12,029 nucleotides of DNA, taken from Acidimicrobiia bacterium. Its GTDB lineage: Bacteria > Actinomycetota > Acidimicrobiia > Spongiisociales > ZC4RG35. This document shows, piece by piece, positions 1-7,370 of this stretch. The stretch is from positions 1 through 12,029 of the forward strand of contig JAOUGY010000096.1 of the NCBI GenBank assembly GCA_029865445.1. The letters run 5' to 3'. Every line of letters starts with the position of its first letter. Position 1 is the first letter of the stretch. The notes below the pieces were generated by a model. That model saw only the letters and a list, made by a program, of their open reading frames with translations, was not told the origin of the DNA and did not search any database. The position numbers were made by a program, and so were the translations under genes.

Positions 1-942
1 GACACCGAGAACTCGATCGGTGGCAACACCGGTCTGCAGGGTGCCATCGGACCGGAGGCCGGGCTTCACGACCGGGCTGCCAAAGAGATCGCCGCCGCCC
101 TCCGCGACGCCGGCGTGGCGAACGAGCCGCTCGGGGTGGACATGGCCGAAACCTCGGTGTTCCTCGCGCTCCAGCGTGAGGCCCTGAACGTCGTCGATGG
201 CCAGCAGCCGATGATGCATGCCCGCGAGATCAAGTCCCACGACGAGATCGTGCTGCTGTCGCAGGCCTCTGCCATGGTGGACGGCGTGTATCAGGACATC
301 TTCGAGATGCTGAAGCCGGGTGTCCGTGAGTCCGATGTCGTCGGCCTCGCCCACGCCCGACTCTTCGAGATGGGATCCGAGTTCGTCGAAGCGATCAACT
401 CCATCGCCGGCGAACGGTGCTCGCCCCATCCGCACGTGTTCAGCGATCGGATCATCAGACCCGGCGACACCGCCTATTTCGACATCATCCACGCCTTCAA
501 CGGCTACCGCACCTGCTACTACCGGACCTTCGTCGTCGGTCGAGCCACCCAGGCCCAGCGCGACGCCTTCAAGCAATCCCGCGAATGGATGGACGCGGCA
601 ATCGATCTCGTCCGCCCCGGCAACACGACCGACATGATCGCCAAGGTGTGGCCCAAAGCAGAAGAGTTCGGCTTCGCCGACGAGATGGACGCCTTCGGCC
701 TCCAGTTCGGACACGGGGTCGGGGCCGGCCTCCACGAACGTCCGATCATCTCGCGGCTCAACAGTCTCGACGATCCGATCGAGATCAAAGAAGGCATGTA
801 CTTCGCCCTCGAGACGTACGCGCCGGCCGCCGACGGGCGATCCGCAGCCCGCATCGAGGAGATGATGGTCGTGACGGCCGACGGGCCACAGATCACTACG
901 CTGTTCCCGTGCGAGGAGTTGATGGTCGCCAATGAGTATTGA
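1..942 (+). CDS. M24-family (Xaa-Pro peptidase/creatinase fold) protein, 5' truncated
   Basis: The frame is open from base 1, so the gene starts outside the window; 313 residues are visible, ending TGA at 940-942. The GTG at 115 is an internal codon, not the start. The first ~80 residues look like the end of a creatinase-type N-terminal domain, followed by the pita-bread M24 domain. Metal-ligand positions can be placed: Asp at 481-483, His of GHGVG at 712-714, Glu of ALETY at 811-813 and Glu of RIEE at 856-858; the catalytic-type His of LHE is at 733-735. The second Asp of the usual GY-x-S/G-D-x-T-R-T motif is instead Cys (514-516, GYRTCYYRT). The family includes aminopeptidase P, prolidase, creatinase, ectoine hydrolase and the DMSP lyase DddP, so the substrate is open. 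It shares an operon with the E1 genes and overlaps the next gene by 11 bases. A catabolic hydrolase is more likely than housekeeping peptide turnover, but that is inference. Confidence 0.9.
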   Translation, partial: DTENSIGGNTGLQGAIGPEAGLHDRAAKEIAAALRDAGVANEPLGVDMAETSVFLALQREALNVVDGQQPMMHAREIKSHDEIVLLSQASAMVDGVYQDIFEMLKPGVRESDVVGLAHARLFEMGSEFVEAINSIAGERCSPHPHVFSDRIIRPGDTAYFDIIHAFNGYRTCYYRTFVVGRATQAQRDAFKQSREWMDAAIDLVRPGNTTDMIAKVWPKAEEFGFADEMDAFGLQFGHGVGAGLHERPIISRLNSLDDPIEIKEGMYFALETYAPAADGRSAARIEEMMVVTADGPQITTLFPCEELMVANEY

Positions 943-2005
943 CCTCAACGACCCCGCCCTCCTCGACTACTCCCAGCGTCCTCCGCGGCACCCCGAGCCC
1001 GTCGATCCGGCCAACGACGGGCTCCCGATCCCGCTGAACGTCCGGACGGACCTCTACAAGCGCGTTCAAGAGCTCCGTCAGTTCGAGAAGCGCGCCTACG
1101 ACCTGTTCATGCAGAACCTGGTCAAGGGAACGAGCCACCTCTCACTGGGAATGGAAGCCGTTTCCGCCGGTTTCGCCGCCGCCATGCAACCCGAGGACTA
1201 CGTGTTCGCAACCTATCGCGGCCACGCCCACACCCTCTCGAAGGGCGCCGACATGGGCCAAGTGATGGCCGAGTTGCTCGGCCGGGAGAACGGTCTCCTG
1301 AAGGGCAAGGGCGGGTCGATGCACCTGACCCATGCCGAAGCCAACATGATGGGGAGCTACGCCATCATCGGCGCTCACCTGTGCATCGCCAACGGCACCG
1401 CCTGGTCCGCTCAGATGCGTGGCACCGATCAGGTCACGGTCTGTTTCTTCGGCGACGGCACCACCAACATCGGCGCTTTCCACGAGGCATTGAACTTCGC
1501 CAAAGTGTGGAATCTTCCGGTCGTTTTCGTGTGTGAGAACAACCTCTACATGGAGTACACGCCGATCGACCTCGTGGCGGCCGTGCCCAACCCGGCCGCC
1601 GATCGTGCACCCGCATACGGGCTCGAGTCGATCGTGGTCGACGGGAACGACCCTGATGCCGTCTACATGGTCGCCGCCGACGCCATCACTCGGGCCCGCA
1701 GAGGTGAAGGACCCGCTCTGGTGGAGGCGCAGACGTATCGTCACGGCGGCCACTCCCGGGCGGACCCCGGGAAGTATCGACCCGCCGACGAGGTGGAGGC
1801 GTGGCTCGATCGGGACCCGATCCCCATGTACCACCAACGGTTGCTTCGGCTCGGCGTCCCGGAAGGGCGCCTCAGCGAGATCACCCAAGACGTTGCGCGA
1901 CGGGTCGACGAGGCCACCGAGTTCGCCAAGGCGGGCGCCCACCCCGGGGAAGAACATCTGTTCACCGATGTGTGGGCCGACGGAGGTTCGGCATGGCGGA
2001 ACTGA
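932..2005 (+). CDS. Thiamine-diphosphate dehydrogenase E1 component, alpha subunit (pyruvate/acetoin dehydrogenase type)
   Basis: The 357-residue protein is the usual length for PdhA/AcoA. It binds thiamine diphosphate with the beta subunit and decarboxylates a 2-oxoacid or cleaves acetoin, passing the acyl group to an E2 lipoyl protein. Visible motifs are YRGHAH (95-100), GKGGSMH (125-131), the GDG...NN cofactor and Mg motif (GDG at 174-176, ENN at 202-204) and the conserved loop RHGGHS (270-275). ATG at 932 is the only start in this frame. An AGGAG lies 13 bases upstream inside the M24 gene, somewhat far, so translation is probably coupled to the M24 gene through the 11-base overlap. The ~35-residue N-terminal stretch before the conserved core is common in two-subunit E1s. 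No E2 or E3 lies in the window, so the substrate (pyruvate, branched oxoacid, acetoin or other) cannot be settled. Confidence 0.95.
   Translation: MSIDLNDPALLDYSQRPPRHPEPVDPANDGLPIPLNVRTDLYKRVQELRQFEKRAYDLFMQNLVKGTSHLSLGMEAVSAGFAAAMQPEDYVFATYRGHAHTLSKGADMGQVMAELLGRENGLLKGKGGSMHLTHAEANMMGSYAIIGAHLCIANGTAWSAQMRGTDQVTVCFFGDGTTNIGAFHEALNFAKVWNLPVVFVCENNLYMEYTPIDLVAAVPNPAADRAPAYGLESIVVDGNDPDAVYMVAADAITRARRGEGPALVEAQTYRHGGHSRADPGKYRPADEVEAWLDRDPIPMYHQRLLRLGVPEGRLSEITQDVARRVDEATEFAKAGAHPGEEHLFTDVWADGGSAWRN
1982..1986 (+). promoter_or_regulatory. Ribosome binding site for the E1 beta gene
   Basis: GGAGG lies 6 bases before the ATG at 1993, inside the end of the alpha gene. It decides the start of the beta gene: the frame is open much further upstream, but only this ATG gives the family-typical MAELTYRDA N-terminus. 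Confidence 0.8.
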
Positions 2006-2967
2006 CCTATCGCGATGCAGTCGCGTACGGCATAGCCCAGGAGATGCGCCGCGACCCGAACCTGGTGATGCTCGGCGAGGACATCGCCGGAGCCGGTGGA
2101 GTGTTCAAGACGACGGTTGGGCTGCTCGACGAATTCGGTCCGGCGCGGATCCGCGACACCCCGATCTCCGAACAGGCGATCCTGGGTGCGGCCATGGGTG
2201 CGGCAATGACCGGGATCCCGGTGATCGCCGAGATCATGTTCTCCGACTTCATCGCCGTCTGCTTCGATCTCCTGGCCAACGAGATGGCCAAGTCGGCGTA
2301 CATGACGGGTGGACAGCTGTCGGTCCCTGTCGTGGTGCGGACGGCCAACGGCGGTGGGAGCCGTTTCGGGGCCCAACACTCACAGTCGGTCGAGAACTGG
2401 TGCATGATGATTCCGGGACTGAAGGTGGTGGCGCCGTCCACGCCGGCGGACGTGGTCGGGCTCATGGCCGCCTCCATTCGGGACCCCGATCCCGTCGTCT
2501 TCTTCGAACACAAGTCCCTCTTCGCGTCCAAGGGAGAGATACCCGAAGGTGAGATCGTCGACGAACTGGGTACGGCCCGGGTGGTTCGGGAAGGCACGGA
2601 CTGCACGATCGCGGCCCTCGCGTTGATGGTGCCGCGAGCGCTGGAGGCAGCCGATCGCCTGGCCGACGAGGGAATCTCCGCGGAGGTGATCGATGTGCGG
2701 TCCCTCGTTCCGCTCGACACGAAGACCGTCCTGGCATCCGTGGAGAAGACGAGCAGGCTCTACACCGTGGAGGAGAACCCCCGACTGTGCGGGTGGGGTG
2801 CCGAAGTGGCGTCGATCGTCGCCGACGAGGCGTTCTGGGATCTGGACGGGCCCATAGTGCGGATCACCACGCCTCACATTCCACTGCCTGCCGCCGAGGC
2901 GCTCGAAGACATGGCCATCCCCTCGGTCGACCGTATCTACGAGACCGTTTCGAAGACGATCGGCTGA
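1993..2967 (+). CDS. Thiamine-diphosphate dehydrogenase E1 component, beta subunit
   Basis: The protein has 324 residues, normal for PdhB/AcoB. The N-terminal pyrimidine-binding transketolase domain (about 1-175) shows LGED (E29), PISEQ with Glu60, which corresponds to the Glu activating the cofactor aminopyrimidine, and the conserved AQHSQ (His129). The C-terminal transketolase domain (about 195-320) contains the VIDVRSLVPLD segment typical of E1 beta. The start at 1993 is chosen because of the GGAGG six bases upstream and because the residues encoded further upstream in frame are low-complexity Arg/Pro sequence from the alpha gene's shadow. It overlaps the alpha gene by 13 bases, so the two subunits are very likely made in equal amounts for an alpha2beta2 enzyme. 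Its stop is one base from the stop of the convergent FAD gene, with no room for a terminator between. Confidence 0.95.
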   Translation: MAELTYRDAVAYGIAQEMRRDPNLVMLGEDIAGAGGVFKTTVGLLDEFGPARIRDTPISEQAILGAAMGAAMTGIPVIAEIMFSDFIAVCFDLLANEMAKSAYMTGGQLSVPVVVRTANGGGSRFGAQHSQSVENWCMMIPGLKVVAPSTPADVVGLMAASIRDPDPVVFFEHKSLFASKGEIPEGEIVDELGTARVVREGTDCTIAALALMVPRALEAADRLADEGISAEVIDVRSLVPLDTKTVLASVEKTSRLYTVEENPRLCGWGAEVASIVADEAFWDLDGPIVRITTPHIPLPAAEALEDMAIPSVDRIYETVSKTIG

Positions 2968-2968
2968 G

Positions 2969-5395
2969 TCAGGCCCGGACCCTCGCACCGGTCGGGTCGT
3001 AGAAGGGGCGGATCGACAGGCGAGCCGGATGGCGGTTGCCCGCGATCTCCACCTCCCATGACACCTCGTCGAGGAGCTGTTGCGTGATGGGTTCGCCGGC
3101 GTCGACCATGGCGAGGCCCACCGCCGAACCCAACGTCCACCCGTACGAGGCAGCTCTCAGGTAGCCGGCGGCCCGACCGTCTCCGAACACGACCTCACCG
3201 TGAAACATGAGCGGTTCGGGGTCGTCGAGGAGCACCGATACGAGGCGGTTGGTCCGAGGGCGCGATCGGCGCTCGACCACCCCCTCACGGCCGATGAAAT
3301 GACCCTTGTCGAGGTCGACGGCGAACCCGAGGCCGGCCTGCCAGGGGTCGTCGAGGTTGTCGATGTCGTGTCCGTAGTCGCGATACCCCTTCTCCATCCG
3401 CAAGCTGGCCAGCGCTTTGAGCCCGGCGGGACGCGCCCCTTCGGCGACGATCCGGTCATAGACATCGAGTGCATCGTCTGCAGGAATGTAGAGCTCGTAC
3501 CCCAGCTCGCCGAGGTAGGTGATCCGGGCGCACAACACCTCGACCGGACCGACGTCGATCACCTGGGCACGCCGGAACGGAAACGCCTCGTTGGAGACAT
3601 CGGAGCTCGTGAGCCTGCTCAAGACCTCGCGACTCCGCGGTCCCTGGAGGTTGAGTTGGGCGTAGGTCGCCGTCACATCGCGAATGTCGACCGATCCAGG
3701 CACGTGCCGGCGCATCCAGGACTCGACGTGGCGATGCGCCGTATCGGAGGCCACCACCCAGAAGCGGTCTTCGTCCACCATCGCCACGGTGAGGTCGGCC
3801 TCGATGGTGCCCTCCTCGCCCAACCACTGGGTGTAGGTGATCCAACCCGGCTCGGTGGCAACCCGATTCGCGGACAGGTGTTCTAGGAAGTCACCGGCGC
3901 CCGCGCCCCGCACATCGAACTTCGCCATGAACGACATGTCCATGACCACGACATCGCTTCGGGTCGCCTCGTGCTCGGCCTCCCAATTCGAGAACCACCT
4001 CGCCCGCCCCCACGTCAGGGGACCAGGCTCGGCAGTCCGTCCTGGCCCGGCGAACCAGTCCGCACCTTCCCAGCCGGAGACGTCTCGGAAGTAGGCGCCT
4101 TGGTCGACCAGGCGTTCGTGCACCGGCGACAGTTTGGCGCCGCGCGCCGTCTGTACCGATCGGAACGGGTAGTGCGGGGCGTACACGAGGCCGAGAACCT
4201 CCACCGTCCGGGCGGCCCGGTATTCCCGATCCAGCTGGTAGGGCATCAGCCGGTCGACATTGATGCCCGTGACGTCAACGTCGGGTCGGCCTTCCACGAT
4301 CCAGTGGGCGACCGTTCGTCCGAGTCCGCCTCCGCTCAGGATCCCGATCGAGTTGAGTCCTGCAGCCACGAAGTAGTTGCGGAGCTCGGGGCTTTCACCC
4401 ACCGCCGGCGACAGGTCGGGGGTAAAGCTCTCGGGCCCGCAGAAGAACTTCCTCAAGCCCACTCCCGCCGTGACCGGGACCCGGCTCATCGCCTTCTCGA
4501 CGTAGGGGCCCATGCGATCCCAGTCGGGGGCGAGCTCCAGGAAGGACGCGGCGTCGGGGATCCCATCGAGCATCCACGGGGCACACATCGGTTCGAACAA
4601 GCCGATCATCAGCCCGCCGGTCTCCTCCCGGTAGTAGCCGTACGACGACGGGTCTTCGATGATGGGCCAGCTGGCGGACACGCCGGGGATGGGCTCTGTG
4701 ATCAGGTAATAGTGCTCTGCGGCCTGGAGGGGGATCGTCACACCAGAGTGCTCACCGAGCTGGCGCGCCCACATCCCGGCGCAGTTGACGACGTATTCGC
4801 ACTCGATGTCCCCGTGGGAGGTTCGCACACCCGACACCGCGCCGCCGCGTGTCAACACCTCGGTGACGGGCGTCGACTCGGCGATCATCACGCCGAGTCT
4901 GCGAGCGCCGGCCGCCAGCGACATGGTGGCGTCCACCGGGTTCACCCGGCCGTCCTCGGGTACGAAGAACCCCGCGGTCAGGTCGTCGGTCCGGGCGAGC
5001 GGGAAACGTTCGCCGACTTCGGCCGGAGATATCTCGTGCACGTCGACTCCGCAATACCGATTGAAGGCGGCGACCCTGCGGAACTCCTCCAGCCGGTCGG
5101 GGCCGGCCGCGAGCTCGATGAAGCCGACCGGGCTGAAACCTGTCGCAAGCCCGGTCTCCTCCTCGAGGCGCTTGTACAGATCGCGGGTGTAGAGGCGCAT
5201 CTCGGTGGACGTGGATGACATGGACCCGAACGTGCACATGAGACCGGCGGCGTGCCACGTGGTCCCGGAGGTGAGCCGGTCGCGCTCGCACAGCACCACG
5301 TCGGTCCAGCCGGCCTGTGCGAGGTGGTAGGCGACGCTCGTACCGATGATCCCGCCACCGATCACCACCACCCGGGCCCGCGTTGGAACCGTCAC
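2969..5395 (-). CDS. FAD-dependent oxidoreductase fused to GcvT domain (dimethylglycine/sarcosine dehydrogenase-like)
   Basis: The 808-residue protein is close to the length of dimethylglycine and sarcosine dehydrogenases. The order of domains is a DAO-type FAD domain (about 1-375) with the dinucleotide motif GGGIIG at 13-18, an FAO_M linker domain (about 380-435), then GcvT and GcvT C-terminal folate-binding domains (about 440-800), with GYELYIP at 632-638. TWHAAG contains His48, at the position where the family attaches FAD covalently. Family members demethylate N-methyl amines and can hand the one-carbon unit to tetrahydrofolate; the precise substrate is not readable here. The GTG at 5393-5395 is the start: a purine-rich AAGGGA (complement of 5401-5406) sits 5 bases upstream and the Rossmann motif follows within 13 residues. 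No signal peptide is present, so it is cytoplasmic. It is convergent to the E1 operon and has no co-directional neighbour here. Confidence 0.93.
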   Translation of the reverse strand: MTVPTRARVVVIGGGIIGTSVAYHLAQAGWTDVVLCERDRLTSGTTWHAAGLMCTFGSMSSTSTEMRLYTRDLYKRLEEETGLATGFSPVGFIELAAGPDRLEEFRRVAAFNRYCGVDVHEISPAEVGERFPLARTDDLTAGFFVPEDGRVNPVDATMSLAAGARRLGVMIAESTPVTEVLTRGGAVSGVRTSHGDIECEYVVNCAGMWARQLGEHSGVTIPLQAAEHYYLITEPIPGVSASWPIIEDPSSYGYYREETGGLMIGLFEPMCAPWMLDGIPDAASFLELAPDWDRMGPYVEKAMSRVPVTAGVGLRKFFCGPESFTPDLSPAVGESPELRNYFVAAGLNSIGILSGGGLGRTVAHWIVEGRPDVDVTGINVDRLMPYQLDREYRAARTVEVLGLVYAPHYPFRSVQTARGAKLSPVHERLVDQGAYFRDVSGWEGADWFAGPGRTAEPGPLTWGRARWFSNWEAEHEATRSDVVVMDMSFMAKFDVRGAGAGDFLEHLSANRVATEPGWITYTQWLGEEGTIEADLTVAMVDEDRFWVVASDTAHRHVESWMRRHVPGSVDIRDVTATYAQLNLQGPRSREVLSRLTSSDVSNEAFPFRRAQVIDVGPVEVLCARITYLGELGYELYIPADDALDVYDRIVAEGARPAGLKALASLRMEKGYRDYGHDIDNLDDPWQAGLGFAVDLDKGHFIGREGVVERRSRPRTNRLVSVLLDDPEPLMFHGEVVFGDGRAAGYLRAASYGWTLGSAVGLAMVDAGEPITQQLLDEVSWEVEIAGNRHPARLSIRPFYDPTGARVRA

Positions 5396-5400
5396 GTTCT

Positions 5401-5406
5401 TCCCTT
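5401..5406 (-). promoter_or_regulatory. Ribosome binding site for the FAD-GcvT gene
   Basis: The minus strand reads AAGGGA with 5 bases before the GTG start at 5395, supporting that GTG. The remaining leader up to about 5467 shows no convincing -35/-10 pair for this gene. Confidence 0.6.
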
Positions 5407-5467
5407 CTCTGGTTCGATCACGCTACCTCCTGGCACGTCCCACAAAGCCCGTCAACGGACCTCGAAG

Positions 5468-5495
5468 TTGACACTGCATCCCGCTGGGCTATCAG
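5468..5495 (+). promoter_or_regulatory. Sigma-70-like promoter pointing at the PH-like remnant
   Basis: A consensus TTGACA (5468-5473) is followed after 16 bases by TATCAG (5490-5495, 4 of 6 to TATAAT). It would start transcripts near 5502, about 50 bases before the first readable codons of the decayed gene. This is seen in sequence only, with no expression evidence. Confidence 0.45.
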
Positions 5496-5548
5496 TGATC
5501 CTCCCAGCCGATGCCGCGAGCCAGGAGCATTGGTGCCGCTCCGTCTGA

Positions 5549-6002
5549 CACAGGATCATCGAACGGCGGGCCAGCCCGCACCTCCCCGCCGGTGAGCGTT
5601 TGATCGCCGCCTTTCAGGCCATGGAGGGAATCGCGGCGAGGCTTGCGACGAGCTGTCGCGTCGTCGCGGTGACCGACGCGGGCGTCCCGTGTTTTCGGCC
5701 AGGATGTGGAGATCCTGGGATCCGGACCGACTGCTCGAGAGCCATCCTCTGGGATCGTTGAAGGAACTCAAACCTCGACCCCTGGAAACCGCCCACGAGA
5801 TCCTGATCGGGGAGCGACGGCTGTGGGTGTGGCCGGCCTACAACGATCAACTCGCATCGGCTCTCACGGCAGCTCACACACGGCCCGGCCCACCGCCTGT
5901 CCTCTCCAAGACGCCGAGCCAGTACGGCTCTACCTGATTGCGGGGGCCATCGCCCTCGCTGCAGCCGCGGCCATGGTCGTGGGCACCCTCTCCGGGGGGT
6001 GA
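5549..6002 (+). pseudogene. Frameshifted remnant of a small PH-like actinobacterial protein, possibly with a C-terminal membrane helix
   Basis: No single frame codes for the whole protein, but three frames read on from one another. Frame 2 (5549 to ~5677, after a stop at 5546-5548) gives LPAGERLIAAFQAMEG and then VVAVTD. Frame 1 (~5677 to 5937) continues RGRPVFSARMW, DRLLESHPLGSLKEL and EILIGERRLWVW. Frame 3 (5910-6002) ends in a hydrophobic stretch of about 20 residues (LYLIAGAIAL onward). Both transitions are explained by loss of one base, near 5677 and near 5910. The pattern (GER-AAF near the start, V-V-TD-R, RHPLGS-like turn, GE-LWV strand) resembles small PH-like proteins common in actinobacteria; this is recalled similarity, not a search. 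No ATG/GTG start or ribosome site is apparent at the 5' end. Two sequencing errors, or a separate small membrane ORF in the third segment, are alternatives. Confidence 0.6.
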
Positions 6003-6094
6003 AACTCGCCGTTCCTCGACCGGCATGCTCGGGCGGGTCGACTGACCCTGGTCACCGAGGATGCGGATACGCGACGGTGGGAGGGTGCCAACAG

Positions 6095-6100
6095 AAGGAG
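6095..6100 (+). promoter_or_regulatory. Ribosome binding site for the DUF4342 gene
   Basis: AAGGAG lies 8 bases before ATG 6109. It argues against the in-frame upstream ATG at 6061 and against the GTG at 6103, which is only 2 bases from it. Confidence 0.75.
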
Positions 6101-6108
6101 TCGTGGGC

Positions 6109-6399
6109 ATGACCACCGAAACCCCTCTGAAGACCGAACGGTCGATCATCGAGGAGCTCAAACTCGGCGGCGAGGAGTTGCTGTCGACAGTGAAGGAACT
6201 GATCCACGAAGGCAACATCCGCCGGATCATCATCAAGAACGAGGATGGCAAGGTCGTGCTCGAGATCCCGCTCACCGTGGGTGTCGCCGGGGCCGTCCTC
6301 CTCCCCACACTGGCCGCGATCGGCGCCGTGGCCGCCCTGGTCACGGACTGCACGATCCTCGTGGAGCGGGTGGCCCAGCCGGAGGATCAGACCGACTGA
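6109..6399 (+). CDS. DUF4342-domain small protein
   Basis: The 96-residue protein matches the DUF4342 pattern: an amphipathic N-terminal part (ELKLGGEELLSTVKELI), a short positively charged strand (NIRRIIIKNEDGKVVLEIP), then a hydrophobic glycine/alanine-rich segment of roughly 25 residues (TVGVAGAVLLPTLAAIG onward) and ILVER near the end. The last part could be one membrane helix or a helical hairpin. The role of the family is not established; in some bacteria the domain follows a UBA-like domain, which is absent here. ATG 6109 is preferred because of AAGGAG 8 bases upstream. The gene ends inside the convergent oxidoreductase gene, overlapping it by 13 bases. It stands alone on this strand, just downstream of the PH-like remnant; no convincing promoter was seen between 6003 and 6094. 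Confidence 0.85.
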   Translation: MTTETPLKTERSIIEELKLGGEELLSTVKELIHEGNIRRIIIKNEDGKVVLEIPLTVGVAGAVLLPTLAAIGAVAALVTDCTILVERVAQPEDQTD

Positions 6400-7367
6400 G
6401 TCAACCCGGTCTCTGCCGATCTCACGATCGCCTCGAGGATCTCGACGTTGTGGATCAACTCGGCGTCCGAGAAGCGATAGACGGCTGAGCCTTCGATCGT
6501 ACGCGCCCACTGCTCCAGGTTCGCCCGCACCGTGTTGGTGTGGGGGAACTCACGAACGTGCACCACACCATTTGAGCCCGTCCACGTCAAGGTCGCCGGA
6601 TCCGGAATGTCGACGTTGGAGATCTCCTTGACTTCTGCCCACCCGGCATCCCCGAACACGGCCAGCCTGCTGTAGAACGGCGTGCTGGCCAGGTTCGTCA
6701 ACACGCCGAGCGCTCCCCGGGCGAACCGGAATTGGACGCTGAGCACATCGTCGCCCGGGAAGGTGGACGATCGATGCGAGGAGATCGCCTTCACCTCGAC
6801 CACGGGGCCGGCAACCGACTGGAAGAAGTCGGTGATGTGGACGCCGAGGGCGGTGAGGGTTCCGGCCGGGGCTTGAGAGGGGTCACGACGCCAGGTCGAG
6901 GCCGGGTTGCGGGCGAAGAGATCGTGGGACCAGTTGCACTCGAGAAAAAGCAGCTCGCCAAGAGCACCATCACCGGCGAGTCGGGCGACCTCCTCCATGG
7001 CACCTTCGAAGCGACGTTCGTGCCCTACTCCGAGGATCACCCCGGCCTCGCGGCAGGTCTCCACCATCCTGCGAGCATCGGCAGCGTTCAAGGCCAACGG
7101 CTTCTCACAGAAGACGTGCTTGCCGGCGGCCGCCGCCTCCATCACCTGGGCCGGGTGGAGTGTGTGAGGCGTGGCCACGATCACGGCGTCCACCGAGTCG
7201 ACGGCGGCATTCATGTCCGCGACCAGGGCGAGGCCACGGGATGATGCGGTGTCCGGTTCGGCCGCCGGGTCGACGGCAATCACGACTTCGAGGTGCTCCG
7301 AGCCGGCTACCGAGTCGACGATCTGTCTGCCCCACCACCCGAGCCCGACGACTGCGCAGCGGAGCAA
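6387..7367 (-). CDS. Gfo/Idh/MocA-family NAD(P)-dependent oxidoreductase
   Basis: The 326-residue protein is typical of the family, which oxidises or reduces sugars, inositols and other cyclic or hydroxylated compounds with NAD(P). The Rossmann motif GLGWWG is at 8-13, the catalytic EKP lysine at 89 (CEKPLAL), and the C-terminal substrate domain shows GVHITD, with His177 and Asp180 where the family carries its conserved active-site His and Asp. The start is TTG 7365-7367: upstream in the same frame is GCT and then the TGA of the amidohydrolase, and the dinucleotide motif begins only seven codons in, so no other start fits. Translation is thus probably by reinitiation after the amidohydrolase. 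No clear ribosome site precedes it. The pairing suggests successive steps on one substrate, whose identity is not evident. Confidence 0.92.
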   Translation of the reverse strand: MLRCAVVGLGWWGRQIVDSVAGSEHLEVVIAVDPAAEPDTASSRGLALVADMNAAVDSVDAVIVATPHTLHPAQVMEAAAAGKHVFCEKPLALNAADARRMVETCREAGVILGVGHERRFEGAMEEVARLAGDGALGELLFLECNWSHDLFARNPASTWRRDPSQAPAGTLTALGVHITDFFQSVAGPVVEVKAISSHRSSTFPGDDVLSVQFRFARGALGVLTNLASTPFYSRLAVFGDAGWAEVKEISNVDIPDPATLTWTGSNGVVHVREFPHTNTVRANLEQWARTIEGSAVYRFSDAELIHNVEILEAIVRSAETGLTQSV

Positions 7368-7370
7368 AGC

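Noticed and set aside
1..942. Assignment of the M24 protein as DMSP lyase DddP or creatinase
   Set aside because: The DddP-type double Asp (DxD) and the creatinase-type metal-site losses are not present; only one ligand differs from the peptidase pattern.
1142..1957. 271-codon minus-strand frame opposite E1 alpha
   Set aside because: The sense strand carries all E1 alpha motifs; the antisense product shows no recognisable fold.
1801..1992. N-terminal extension of E1 beta from the upstream ATG
   Set aside because: The extension is Arg/Pro-rich shadow of the alpha gene; GGAGG plus ATG 1993 gives the family N-terminus.
3971..5218. 415-codon open frame on the + strand opposite the FAD-GcvT gene
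   Set aside because: It mirrors a well-supported gene, has Arg/Gly/His-rich composition with no domain, and is explained by high-GC codon bias.
5568..5581. Small inverted repeat near GCGGGCCAGCCCGC
   Set aside because: The arms are only 6 bases with a 2-base centre and no U-run; expected by chance at this GC and not a credible terminator.
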